Origin: JACMLD01 sp044227095
GTDB lineage: Bacteria; Bacteroidota; Bacteroidia; Chitinophagales; Chitinophagaceae
Direction: 5' to 3'
Assembly: GCA_044227095.1 (NCBI GenBank)
Contig: JBGAFV010000001.1
Coordinates: 1,984,001 to 2,048,000, forward strand
Length of the DNA stretch: 64,000 nt
Shown here: positions 26,444 to 35,363 of the stretch, piece after piece
Position numbering within the stretch: the stretch's first letter is position 1
Layout of the letters: each line of letters begins with the position of its first letter
Position numbers and translations under genes: made by a program
Notes under the pieces: model-generated
The model's database searches: none
The model's input: only the letters and a program-made list of their open reading frames with translations
What the model was told of the DNA's origin: nothing

Positions 26444-27310
26444 ATGAAAGCACTAAAATCTGTTGCTGGAATTCTCACTTTGTTTATTGTTTTGTTTTCT
26501 TTTCAGGTAAATATTAGTTCATGTCAGAAAGAAATAATTACAGACACCTTGTATATAAAGGACACCATTAGGGTTAAGGATACAGTAAGGATTGTAGACA
26601 GCAGCACCTGCTCCTGTTATGATTTGATGGACGGCCTTGTTGCTTATTATAATTTCAATGGTGGTAATCTTAATGACAGTAGTGGTAACAACAATAATAT
26701 TATTTTGAACAGTGGCGCTGTAAAAACAGCAGACCGGTTTGGAAGAGCTAATAATGCGTATCTTTTTAATGGAACCAGCAATTTTATGCAGGTTCATAAC
26801 AGTGCCAGCCTTAACCCTGCCGGGGCTGTTACTTTGATGGCTGTTGTTAAGATGAACGGATTTTACGGCGGCACTTGCCATGGAAATCAAATCTTCCAGA
26901 AAGGAACCAAAGATCAAAATCAGGGTGTGTATTCACTCAGGGTTTCTGATGTATCAAGCGATTGTTATGCAACAGTTGACACAACAAAAGAAACTGCACG
27001 AGGATTTTATGGTGATTATGGTTCAACAGCAAGCGCCTATGATTTAACCAGGTTTATCCATACGAACATATGGATGACCCTTGTGATGACATTTGATGGA
27101 CAGGAGTCGCGTTTCTATATTGATGGTGTTTTGAGAAATACAATTGCAGGAAATGCAGTATTTACACCCAATTCTTCAGACCTGTTTATAGGCAGGGCAG
27201 AAAGTACCGAGTACCCGTACTGGTGGAACGGGGTAATAGATGAAATAAGAATTTATAAAAAAGGTCTTTGCGAAGGCGCAGTAAAACAACTAAGTGCACT
27301 AAAGAATTGA
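26444..27310 (+). CDS. LamG (concanavalin A-like) domain lipoprotein
   Basis: 288 residues. Signal peptide with a possible lipobox (ISSC, Cys 27), then a Thr/Asp/Val-rich linker with the near-repeat IKDTIRVKDTVRIVD, then a LamG/jelly-roll domain (about 65-285): GLVAYYNFNGGNLNDSSGNNN, a typical LamG opening, and FYIDGVLRNTIAG, DLFIGRAES, WWNGVIDEIRIYKKGL at the end. Such domains bind glycans or proteins at the cell surface. Monocistronic, with its own terminator. Confidence 0.88.
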   Translation: MKALKSVAGILTLFIVLFSFQVNISSCQKEIITDTLYIKDTIRVKDTVRIVDSSTCSCYDLMDGLVAYYNFNGGNLNDSSGNNNNIILNSGAVKTADRFGRANNAYLFNGTSNFMQVHNSASLNPAGAVTLMAVVKMNGFYGGTCHGNQIFQKGTKDQNQGVYSLRVSDVSSDCYATVDTTKETARGFYGDYGSTASAYDLTRFIHTNIWMTLVMTFDGQESRFYIDGVLRNTIAGNAVFTPNSSDLFIGRAESTEYPYWWNGVIDEIRIYKKGLCEGAVKQLSALKN

Positions 27311-27337
27311 TCGTTTTATAGTCATAAAAAGTTTTTG

Positions 27338-27375
27338 AACGGGATAATGAATAATTATCCCGTTTTCTTTTTCTT
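27338..27375 (+). terminator. rho-independent terminator after the LamG gene
   Basis: AACGGGATAA (27338-27347) pairs perfectly with 27355-27364, loop of 7, followed by a T-rich tract TTTTCTTTTTC. It ends 10 bp before the methyltransferase ATG. Confidence 0.85.
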
Positions 27376-27384
27376 TGCTGCACT

Positions 27385-28044
27385 ATGGGCATTATTTCTT
27401 ATTTCAAAAAGATTGTCAATTTTAAGTTTAGGTTTATGCAAAAATCTTTTGCTAATAAACCTTTCAAATTGCTTGATGTGGGCGCAGGTAATCATTCTGC
27501 GTCGCGTATTACAGCTCTTTTTCCCAATTGCGAATATTATGGAGTTGATTTAGATAAGACCTATAATAACAGTGAAGATGATTTTCGTGTAATGAAAGAT
27601 TTTTATGAACTTGATTTGACAGCGCTTAACTATTCGTCTATACCTAACGAGAATTTTGATGGAATCTGGATGGCTCATGTAATAGAACATTTACACAATG
27701 GAGATAAGGTGTTGCCCGGCTTGTTGCAAAAATTGAAACCAGGGGGCTACTTTTATATTGAATATCCAGGACAAAAAAGCCTTAGCCTTCCTTCTATGCG
27801 GGGCACACTTAATTTTAAAGATGATACCACGCATGTTCGTGTATATTCGGTACCTGAGCTTAAAGACATATTTGAAGCTAATAATTGCAAGGTTATTAAG
27901 AGTGGTACAAGACGAAACTGGTTCTATATTGTTTCGCTTCCATTAAGAGCTACAATCTCGCTTATTAAACATGGTTATGTGCAGGGAAATGTTTTCTGGG
28001 ATCTTTTAGGTTTTGCTGAATACCTGTGGGTACAGAAAAAATAA
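27385..28044 (+). CDS. class I SAM-dependent methyltransferase
   Basis: 219 residues with a Methyltransf_11-like core: FKLLDVGAGNHSASRITALFPNCEYYGVDLDK (SAM motif I, then the acidic motif II residue in GVDLD), FDGIWMAHVIEHLHNG (motif IV) and LLQKLKPGGYFYIEYPG (post-motif). Resembles small-molecule or sugar methyltransferases of cell-surface glycan clusters, but no such cluster surrounds it. A downstream Met at 27436 is an alternative start. It begins immediately after a terminator, so a promoter inside or upstream of the hairpin is needed. Confidence 0.85.
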   Translation: MGIISYFKKIVNFKFRFMQKSFANKPFKLLDVGAGNHSASRITALFPNCEYYGVDLDKTYNNSEDDFRVMKDFYELDLTALNYSSIPNENFDGIWMAHVIEHLHNGDKVLPGLLQKLKPGGYFYIEYPGQKSLSLPSMRGTLNFKDDTTHVRVYSVPELKDIFEANNCKVIKSGTRRNWFYIVSLPLRATISLIKHGYVQGNVFWDLLGFAEYLWVQKK

Positions 28045-28280
28045 TGACCAGTAAAATACACATCATACAGGCAGTTTGTTGAAATGTTTGATGACCTTAT
28101 AAAAAAGCCGGTTGCTCATTAAATTCTCATTAAGCCCAAAAAAATTAAACAATCGTTTGATTTTTTGTTTTGCTATCCATAGCTTTGCCCTTCGTTTAAA
28201 AATCTCCGTGTTGGTGCTTGCCAAAGTTTTTCTATAAATAGAAAAGCTTCCTGTTTTTACTCATAGCTTTTATTATAATT

Positions 28281-29591
28281 ATGAAACAATACCTGAGCTT
28301 GTTTTTTTTAATTGTTTGTTTATCCCGTTCTTACTCACAAACCAGCGATTCTCTCTTGCAAGTGGCATCGTTGCAAAATTGTGTGCAGTATGCTTTAAAG
28401 AACCAGCCATTGATTCAACAATCCTTAATAGATGAAGAGATTACAGAAAAGCAGATTAGGATAAAACTTGCTGACTGGTATCCGCAACTGAATTTTAATT
28501 ATAGCCTTCAGCATAATTTCCAATTGCAAACAACAATTATAGGCGGTAACCCCGTTCAGCTTGGGGTAAGAAACACTTCTCTTGGACAGTTTGCTGCAAC
28601 ACAGGCAATCTTTAACCGGGATGTGTTATTGGCCAGCCGTTCTGCAGATGATGTAAGGAAACAGGCCAAACAAGTAACTGTTAGCAATAAAATTGATATT
28701 GCCGTAAATGTTAGTAAGGCATTTTATGCTGTATTGCTTACACAGCAGCAGATTGCATTGGATAATGAGACACTGCTGAGACTTGATAAAAGTTTTAAAA
28801 ATGCTTACGACCAGTATACAGGTGGCATTGTAGACAAAATAGATTATAAAAGGGCTACCATTGCACTTAACAATGCAAAAGCGCTAAAACGCCAGGACGA
28901 AGAAAATCTTACTGCACGTTACGCCAACCTTAGAAACCAGATGGGATATCCGGCTGATAAACCGCTACACTTAATTTACGATAGTGCTCAACTAGAACAT
29001 GATGCATTTGTAGATACAAGCGCTGGCGTTATTTACGACAACCGTATAGAATATCAATTGCTGCAAACACAAAAACGTTTGCAAAACAGCAACCTCACTT
29101 ATTATAAATGGGGCTACCTGCCAACTGTAAGCGCTTTTGGAACTTATAATGCCAATTACCTCAACGATAACTTTGGTAAATTATACGGCAATAACTTTCC
29201 CAATTCATTTGCAGGTATATCCCTGGCATTTCCAATTTTCCAGGGTGGTAAAAGAATGCAGCAGATAAGACAGGCAACACTGCAGGTAAAAAGGGTAGAC
29301 TATGATATAATATCGCTCAAAAACAATATCAGCGCAGCGTATACACAAGCACTAACTGCTTACAAAAGTTCTTATGTAAATTATAATACCCTTAAGGATA
29401 ACCTTATTATAGCTACGGAAGTTTACAATACAATAGATCTGCAATACAGGCAAGGTGTAAAAACTTACCTGGATGTAATTTTTGCTGAAAGTGATTTGCA
29501 AACAGCACAGGTAAACTATAGCAATGCATTGTACCAGGTGCTTAGCAGTAAACTCGATGTTCAGAAACAATTGGGTACTATTCAATACTAA
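28281..29591 (+). CDS. TolC family outer-membrane efflux protein
   Basis: 436 residues. Signal peptide (about 1-19, ending SYSQ), then two OEP repeats of long helices: LQNCVQYALKNQPLIQQSLIDEEI at the start of the first, and the second with VKTYLDVIFAESDLQTAQVNYSNALYQVL. First gene of a three-gene tripartite efflux operon; the adaptor gene starts 9 bp after it. Forms the outer-membrane channel for the RND pump encoded downstream. Confidence 0.92.
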   Translation: MKQYLSLFFLIVCLSRSYSQTSDSLLQVASLQNCVQYALKNQPLIQQSLIDEEITEKQIRIKLADWYPQLNFNYSLQHNFQLQTTIIGGNPVQLGVRNTSLGQFAATQAIFNRDVLLASRSADDVRKQAKQVTVSNKIDIAVNVSKAFYAVLLTQQQIALDNETLLRLDKSFKNAYDQYTGGIVDKIDYKRATIALNNAKALKRQDEENLTARYANLRNQMGYPADKPLHLIYDSAQLEHDAFVDTSAGVIYDNRIEYQLLQTQKRLQNSNLTYYKWGYLPTVSAFGTYNANYLNDNFGKLYGNNFPNSFAGISLAFPIFQGGKRMQQIRQATLQVKRVDYDIISLKNNISAAYTQALTAYKSSYVNYNTLKDNLIIATEVYNTIDLQYRQGVKTYLDVIFAESDLQTAQVNYSNALYQVLSSKLDVQKQLGTIQY

Positions 29592-29600
29592 TTATCAATT

Positions 29601-30797
29601 ATGCCAAAATCAATGTTATATATGAAACTGAATTTTGCCGGATTGCCTGTAATATGCGCAGGCCTTGCTTTATTATATTCCTGCGGCGCTTCTAATAAAA
29701 CAGAAGCACCCAAAGGGCCGCCACCGGCAGTACCTGTTGTTGTCTATTCAGTAAAAAAAGGAAACGCAGTTTACTACGACAAGTATCCAGCCACAGTAAT
29801 TGCTTTAAATGAAGTGCAGCTAAGGCCGCAATTAACTGGTTATATAACAGGCATCTTTTTTAAGGATGGCCAGTTTGTAAAAAAAGGTCAGAAATTATAT
29901 TCTATAGATCAACAGCAATACCAGGCTAATTACAACCAGGCAGTTGCCAATGTAAATGTGGCCAAAGCAAATCTTGGCAAAGCACAGCAGGACGCAGATC
30001 GTTATGCAGAATTGCTAAAAAAAGATGCGATTGCACGACAAATAGCAGAGCATGCGCAATCAGATTTGCAGGCCTCAAAAATGCAACTTGAAGCAGCTAA
30101 CGCAAACGTAGCTAGTGTTCAAACCAATTTGCGTTATTCAATTATTACAGCACCTTTCGATGGCACCATTGGTATTTCGCAGGTAAAGATGGGGTCGCCT
30201 GTATCTCCGGGACAAACTATTTTAAATACTGTTTCTTCAGATAACCCTATTGCTGTTGATGTAGCAGTTGACCAAAAAGAAATAGCACGGTTTCTTATGC
30301 TGCAGCAGAAAACTTCTGCAACAGCAGATTCTACTTTTTCGCTTGAACTGCCCGATCAATCGTTGTATCCTTATTTCGGCCATATCAGTTTAATAGACCG
30401 TGCCGTTGACCCGCAAACGGGTACAATAAAAACCAGGCTGGTTTTCCCTAATAAAGATAAATTCCTGAAAGCGGGGATGAGCCTGAACGTACGCATCAAA
30501 AATAACGGTAACAGTCAAACGCTTTTAATCCCTGCTAAAGCAGTGGTAGAGCAAATGGGCGAATATTTTGTTTATGTTGTTGGCGATAGCAACAAAGTTG
30601 CACAGAAAAAAATACAAACCGGCCAGGTAATTAATGATAAGATTATGGTAAGAAGCGGGCTTGAAGAAAACCAGCAAATTGTAATTGAAGGTGTACAGAA
30701 ATTGCGTGATGGCGCCGTAGTGAAACCAGGTATAGACAGCACAGCCATTAAAGCAGCTAATGCCGCTGCAACAAAAGATACTTCAGTAAAAAAATAG
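29601..30797 (+). CDS. RND efflux periplasmic adaptor subunit (membrane fusion protein)
   Basis: 398 residues. Signal peptide with lipobox YSCG, so probably an inner-membrane lipoprotein like AcrA. Order: barrel-sandwich/lipoyl half (VQLRPQLTGYITGIFFKDGQFVKKGQ), alpha-hairpin (about 105-175), second lipoyl half (ITAPFDGTIGISQVKMGSPVSPG), beta-barrel, and membrane-proximal domain (IPAKAVVEQMGEYFVYVV). An alternative start at 29622 would leave a tidier signal peptide. It links the TolC-type channel to the pump. Confidence 0.92.
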   Translation: MPKSMLYMKLNFAGLPVICAGLALLYSCGASNKTEAPKGPPPAVPVVVYSVKKGNAVYYDKYPATVIALNEVQLRPQLTGYITGIFFKDGQFVKKGQKLYSIDQQQYQANYNQAVANVNVAKANLGKAQQDADRYAELLKKDAIARQIAEHAQSDLQASKMQLEAANANVASVQTNLRYSIITAPFDGTIGISQVKMGSPVSPGQTILNTVSSDNPIAVDVAVDQKEIARFLMLQQKTSATADSTFSLELPDQSLYPYFGHISLIDRAVDPQTGTIKTRLVFPNKDKFLKAGMSLNVRIKNNGNSQTLLIPAKAVVEQMGEYFVYVVGDSNKVAQKKIQTGQVINDKIMVRSGLEENQQIVIEGVQKLRDGAVVKPGIDSTAIKAANAAATKDTSVKK

Positions 30798-30917
30798 AAT
30801 AAGAAGGTTAACCGGTTTATCTGTTGTATGATTTAATTTTTTAAACAGGGTATAAGGTGAAAGCTAGAGAGCGATATACAGACCGGATATTATCAAACAT
30901 TGTAACCAAATAAACAG

Positions 30918-33900
30918 ATGATTGCAGATACTTTTATACGCAGACCAGTAACCGCTATTGTAATTTCTGTTGTAATAGTATTATTGGGTGTGCTGGCAAT
31001 ATTAAATCTTCCTGTTAGCCAATACCCCGATATTACTCCGCCAATTGTTCAGATCACAGGAAGCTTTACCGGCGCCGATGCACAAACAGTGGAGCAAACC
31101 GTAACCACGCCTGTAGAAACACAGGTAAATGGTACGCCTGGTATGGCTTATCTTCAAAGCAATAGTACAAGCGATGGAAGAACTACCATCAATGTAAACT
31201 TAACAGTAGGCACTAACCCGGATATTGCTGCACTTGATATTCAAAACCGCGTAGGGATTGCCACACCACAATTGCCCGATGATGTAAAAAGACTTGGCCT
31301 TACAACACGTAAACGTAATCCCAGCATCTTAATGCTGGTGGCTATGCTCTCACCAAACGGCACGCATAGCGTAACATTTACTGATAACTATACCAACATA
31401 TTTGTAAAAGACGCTTTGCTGCGTGTACCCGGTGTGGGCGATATTTTTACAAGGGCAGATGATTTTAGTATGCGTGTATGGTTGCAGCCCGATAAAATGG
31501 CGCAGTTGGGGCTTACACCGAATGATATTGTTGCTGCATTAACAGAACAAAACCTGCAGATTGCTGCTGGTTCTGTTGGCGCATCTCCACAACCAAAGGC
31601 GCAGGCGTTTGAATACACTGTATTTACAAACAGCCGATTGAATACTGTACAACAGTTTAACCAGATTATTGTACGCACAAGGCCGCAAGATGGTTCTATT
31701 GTATACCTGAAAGATGTGGCACGTGCAGAACTTGGCAAATTTAGTTATGCCAGTAACTCTTTTGTAGATGGAAAAAGAGCCTCTTACCTGTTGGTTTACC
31801 AGGCGCCGGGCAGCAATGCGCTTGATGTAGCAAAGGGTGTTTATAAAACAATGGACAACCTGAAAAAATCTTTTCCTGCTGATATTGATTATGTGGTCCC
31901 TTTTGAGAGTGTATCTGTGGTAGAAGTATCTATACATGAAGTGTTGATTACTTTGCTTGAAGCGCTTGGCCTTGTTACAATAGTGGTGTTTCTATTCTTG
32001 CAAAGCTGGCGTGCAACATTAATTCCTGTATTGGCTATTCCCGTTTCTATTATTGGAACATTTGCATTATTTATACCGCTTGGCTTTACCATTAATACCC
32101 TTACCATGTTTGGTTTTGTATTGGCTATTGGTATAGTGGTTGATGATGCCATTGTGGTGGTGGAAGCGGTGCAACATTATATTGACACAGAAAATATTTC
32201 TGCAAAAGAAGCTACTGCCAAAGCCATGAAAGATATATCAGGCCCCGTGGTAGCCATTGCATTAATATTGGCTGCGGTATTTGTACCTGTTGCATTTATT
32301 CCAGGTATTGTAGGAAGATTGTACCAGCAGTTTGCTATTACCATTGCAATTTCTGTATTGATATCAGCTTTTGTAGCATTATCATTAACACCAGCTTTGT
32401 GTTCTTTGCTTTTAAAGCCGATGCACTTAACAAAAGAATCGAGGGGATTGAATGCATTCTTTTACCGGTTTAATAACTGGTTTAGAAGAACAACAGAAAG
32501 ATATAACTCCGGCGTAAAAGGTGTTATTAAGGGAGCGCCATATGCTATCATAGTGCTAATTTGTATTTTTATTGGTACGGGTTTACTCTTTAAAACCAAG
32601 CCAACAGGTTTTATACCAACAGAAGATGAAGGCCGTTTGTATGTTACTTACGAATTGCCTGAAGCTTCTTCTACTACACGAAGCCTTGAAGTGCTTGATA
32701 GCGTAATGAGCATACTAAAACAAACACCAGGCATTGCACACTACGCAGGTTTGGGCGGATTGAATGTGGTAAGCTTTGCATCAAAATCAAACAGCGGTAC
32801 AGTTTTCTCTCAATTGCAACCGTGGGATAAACGTAAGGATAAAGAACTTCAATTAAGCAGCCTGATTGCTACGCTGCAGAAAAAATTTGCAACAATTAAA
32901 GGCGCAAACATTCTTGTTATTTCTCCACCGGCAATTCCTGGTCTTGGACAAACAGGTGGCTGGACTTTTGAGCTGGAGCAAAAAGAAAGTACAGATGATA
33001 TAAAACAATTTGAAAGAGTAGTAAACACTTTTGTAGCTGAGGCTAATAAAAGGCCAGAGATAAGCCGTGCGTTTTCTTTTTTTACTGCACGTACTCCCGG
33101 TTACCAGGTTGATGTAGACAGGGAAAAATGTAAAAAACTTGGTGTGTCTATTTCAGATGTTTATAACACCATTCAAACATTTTTGGGCAGCCGCTATATA
33201 AATGACTTTACATTATACGGAAGAAATTTTCGTGTGGTAGCCCAGGCCGATACTGCATTTAGAACAGGTATTGACAATCTTAACCAATATTATGTGCGCA
33301 ACCAGGCTGGTACTTTATTGCCATTAAGTGCAGTGGTAAATTATAAAGTAACAGAAAGTGCGCCGTTGGTATCTCATTACAATCTTTTCCGTTCAGCAGA
33401 AATAAATGGTAACCCCGGCCCGGGATACAGTAGTGGGCAGGCCATTGAAGCATTGCGTGAAACCGCGGCAAAAGTATTGCCTGCCGGTTATGGTTATGAG
33501 TTCTCCGGTCTTAGCCGCGAAGAAATTAATTCTGGCAGCAGCACTATAGTAATATTTTCATTGTCTATTGTATTTGTATTTCTATTTCTTGCCGCACTGT
33601 ATGAAAGCTGGTCAGTACCATTTTCTGTATTACTTGCTGTGCCATTGGGTGCATTTGGCGCCATACTAACACTCACACTTATACCACGTCTTACCAATAG
33701 TGTGTATGCCCAGATTGGTTTGATTACACTTATTGGCCTTGCTGCCAAAAACGCTATTCTTATTGTGGAATTTGCAAAAGAAAGGGTAGACAGGGGCATG
33801 CCTTTGCTGCAGGCTACACTTGAAGCTGTTGATTTGCGGTTACGCCCTATCGTTATGACTTCTCTTGCGTTTATTCTCGGCGTACTTCCGCTGGCCTTTG

Positions 33901-34106
33901 CAGAAGGTGCAGGTGCTGTTGCACGTTCTACTATTGGCTGGACAGTATTAGGTGGTATGATTGCTGCTACACTGCTTGCTATTTTTATGGTGCCTGTATT
34001 GTTTATGACGATAACAAGGCTGGCTTACGGTAAAAAAGGATTGGCAGAACTGGAAAGAAAAGCAAAAGACGAAGGCGAAGAAAAGCATCAGCAGATTGGT
34101 GGGTAG
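30918..34106 (+). CDS. RND efflux permease, HAE1 (AcrB-like) family
   Basis: 1062 residues, the expected size for a proton-driven AcrB-like pump. First helix MIADTFIRRPVTAIVISVVIVLLG, two large periplasmic loops, and the central GIVVDDAIVVVEAVQHYI with the paired Asp of the proton relay in helix 4; second half with LIGLAAKNAILIVEFAKE and RLRPIVMTSLAFILGVLPLAFAEG. Third gene of the operon, 120 bp after the adaptor. Substrates cannot be told; no regulator gene lies beside it. Confidence 0.96.
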   Translation: MIADTFIRRPVTAIVISVVIVLLGVLAILNLPVSQYPDITPPIVQITGSFTGADAQTVEQTVTTPVETQVNGTPGMAYLQSNSTSDGRTTINVNLTVGTNPDIAALDIQNRVGIATPQLPDDVKRLGLTTRKRNPSILMLVAMLSPNGTHSVTFTDNYTNIFVKDALLRVPGVGDIFTRADDFSMRVWLQPDKMAQLGLTPNDIVAALTEQNLQIAAGSVGASPQPKAQAFEYTVFTNSRLNTVQQFNQIIVRTRPQDGSIVYLKDVARAELGKFSYASNSFVDGKRASYLLVYQAPGSNALDVAKGVYKTMDNLKKSFPADIDYVVPFESVSVVEVSIHEVLITLLEALGLVTIVVFLFLQSWRATLIPVLAIPVSIIGTFALFIPLGFTINTLTMFGFVLAIGIVVDDAIVVVEAVQHYIDTENISAKEATAKAMKDISGPVVAIALILAAVFVPVAFIPGIVGRLYQQFAITIAISVLISAFVALSLTPALCSLLLKPMHLTKESRGLNAFFYRFNNWFRRTTERYNSGVKGVIKGAPYAIIVLICIFIGTGLLFKTKPTGFIPTEDEGRLYVTYELPEASSTTRSLEVLDSVMSILKQTPGIAHYAGLGGLNVVSFASKSNSGTVFSQLQPWDKRKDKELQLSSLIATLQKKFATIKGANILVISPPAIPGLGQTGGWTFELEQKESTDDIKQFERVVNTFVAEANKRPEISRAFSFFTARTPGYQVDVDREKCKKLGVSISDVYNTIQTFLGSRYINDFTLYGRNFRVVAQADTAFRTGIDNLNQYYVRNQAGTLLPLSAVVNYKVTESAPLVSHYNLFRSAEINGNPGPGYSSGQAIEALRETAAKVLPAGYGYEFSGLSREEINSGSSTIVIFSLSIVFVFLFLAALYESWSVPFSVLLAVPLGAFGAILTLTLIPRLTNSVYAQIGLITLIGLAAKNAILIVEFAKERVDRGMPLLQATLEAVDLRLRPIVMTSLAFILGVLPLAFAEGAGAVARSTIGWTVLGGMIAATLLAIFMVPVLFMTITRLAYGKKGLAELERKAKDEGEEKHQQIGG

Positions 34107-34145
34107 CTTTTATAGTTTTTTTTCTTAATTATAATTTTATTCATG

Positions 34146-34171
34146 AGGCGATCATTTGATCGCCTTTTTTT
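34146..34171 (+). terminator. rho-independent terminator of the RND operon
   Basis: AGGCGATCA (34146-34154), loop TT, TGATCGCCT (34157-34165), then six T. Lies 40 bp after the permease stop. Confidence 0.9.
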
Positions 34172-34229
34172 ATTTTACATGAAGCATGACCGCTGTTCAA
34201 AACTTAATTATTCGTTGATATTAATGTAA

Positions 34230-35075
34230 AGCGAATTAAATGGTACTTGCTGCGTAGGAGCAACAGCTTTTGAATACTATTAGCAACAGGCGTACCTACG
34301 GCACGCAACTGAGATCTTGATTGTTTTCTACCCATCAGATGTTCCTACGGAACATGTTTCAAATACTTGTCGTACCTGAATTTGTACTATTGTGTTCTTA
34401 CCGAACTTTGTTCGTATAAACCGAGGCTGTACGCAGTCTCCGACTTCGTATAGTTATGTTCTTATCAAATTTTATTCGGATAAATTATAATAGAATTATT
34501 TGGCTAAGGCCCGGGATTAGAGATAATTTTCTTAACCCAACGCTAAAGCGCTGGGTTATTAATGCAAAGTGGATTTGTTTTCAACCAAGCCCGAAAGGCT
34601 TCAATAGTAATAACCACGGATTGCTGAAATAACAAACCAATCAACCCTGAAAGGGTTGAATTAAACAACAAATTAAATTATCAACCTGATTAGGGTTGCG
34701 ATTATACAGATTACATAGCCACGGGTTTCACCCATGGCTATCCCTTCGGGATACTGATTGCATTGAAGCTTGTAATTAAAAAAGAATGGCCGCAGATGCA
34801 CAGATTAATAATGATATAGGCTGATGCTGTACGAAGTTAGAGACTTCGTACAGCATTGTTCTTACCGAACTTGGTTCGGCCAATAATAAGGCCAAGCCAA
34901 AGTTCGCCAAGGCCTGAAGGGCCTTAATTACTATAACCACGGGTTATCACACGTGGTACACTGCCAATAAAGCAATCAACCCTGAAGGGGTTGAATTAGA
35001 TCCTGAAATGGTTGGTGAGGATAGCGGCCAAGGCGTCGATCAATAAATTACCGCAGTACAAGTGAGTGACACAAC
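34230..35075. repeat. block of palindromic REP-like repeats
   Basis: Non-coding stretch densely packed with short palindromes: GTACCTACGGCAC, GTTCCTACGGAAC, CCGAACTTTGTTCG, AACCCAACGCTAAAGCGCTGGGTT-type and CAACCCTGAAAGGGTTG (near 34640, again near 34980), ATAGCCACGGGTTTCACCCATGGCTAT-type, GTACGAAGTTAGAGACTTCGTAC-type, GAACTTGGTTCGG. It ends with GTACAAGTGAGTGACACAAC at 35056-35075, shared with 38576 and 62683. No coding potential seen. Such clusters are common in Bacteroidota intergenic DNA; function unknown. Confidence 0.75.
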
Positions 35076-35229
35076 CAAAGCTGAACAAAGAACTACTGCC
35101 GGCTAAATAAAAAAAAGAACAAACAATTATCCCTTGTTTTATAATACGCTGATATTCTTTTATTGAAGTTTTTTACTTGTACTTTTTTCAGGCAAAGAGG
35201 GTATTTCTCCTATATGGAAAAAAACGATT

Positions 35230-35245
35230 TGGCACGGCAAATGCA
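35230..35245 (+). promoter_or_regulatory. sigma-54-type promoter
   Basis: TGGCACGGCAAATGCA has the invariant GG (35231-35232) and GC (35243-35244) separated by exactly ten bases, and the full TGGCAC of the -24 box; the -12 box is ATGC against consensus TTGC. Expected transcription start near 35256, about 20 bases before the ATG of a 25-residue peptide. An enhancer site was not identified. Confidence 0.6.
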
Positions 35246-35275
35246 ATACATGAGGCATTAAATAAAATCCTGCAT

Positions 35276-35353
35276 ATGAAAAAGACCATCGTTTTCAACC
35301 TGGCGCTTATACTGGTTTACTATTTTCTGTTGCAACTTTTTCTCCCTTACTAG
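35276..35353 (+). CDS. 25-residue hydrophobic peptide downstream of the sigma-54-type promoter
   Basis: MKKTIVFNLALILVYYFLLQ then LFLPY and a TAG stop. Two Lys at the start followed by a single membrane helix, the shape of a small membrane protein. Supported by position just after a good sigma-54 promoter and not by homology. The next feature downstream is the 3' end of the DUF5916 gene on the opposite strand, 10 bp away, so there is no larger gene for this promoter to serve. Confidence 0.4.
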   Translation: MKKTIVFNLALILVYYFLLQLFLPY

Positions 35354-35363
35354 CATGTGCTAA

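Noticed and set aside
28045..28280. Possible small gene or RNA between the methyltransferase and the TolC-like gene
   Set aside because: No open frame, no stable hairpin and no repeat match could be found by eye.
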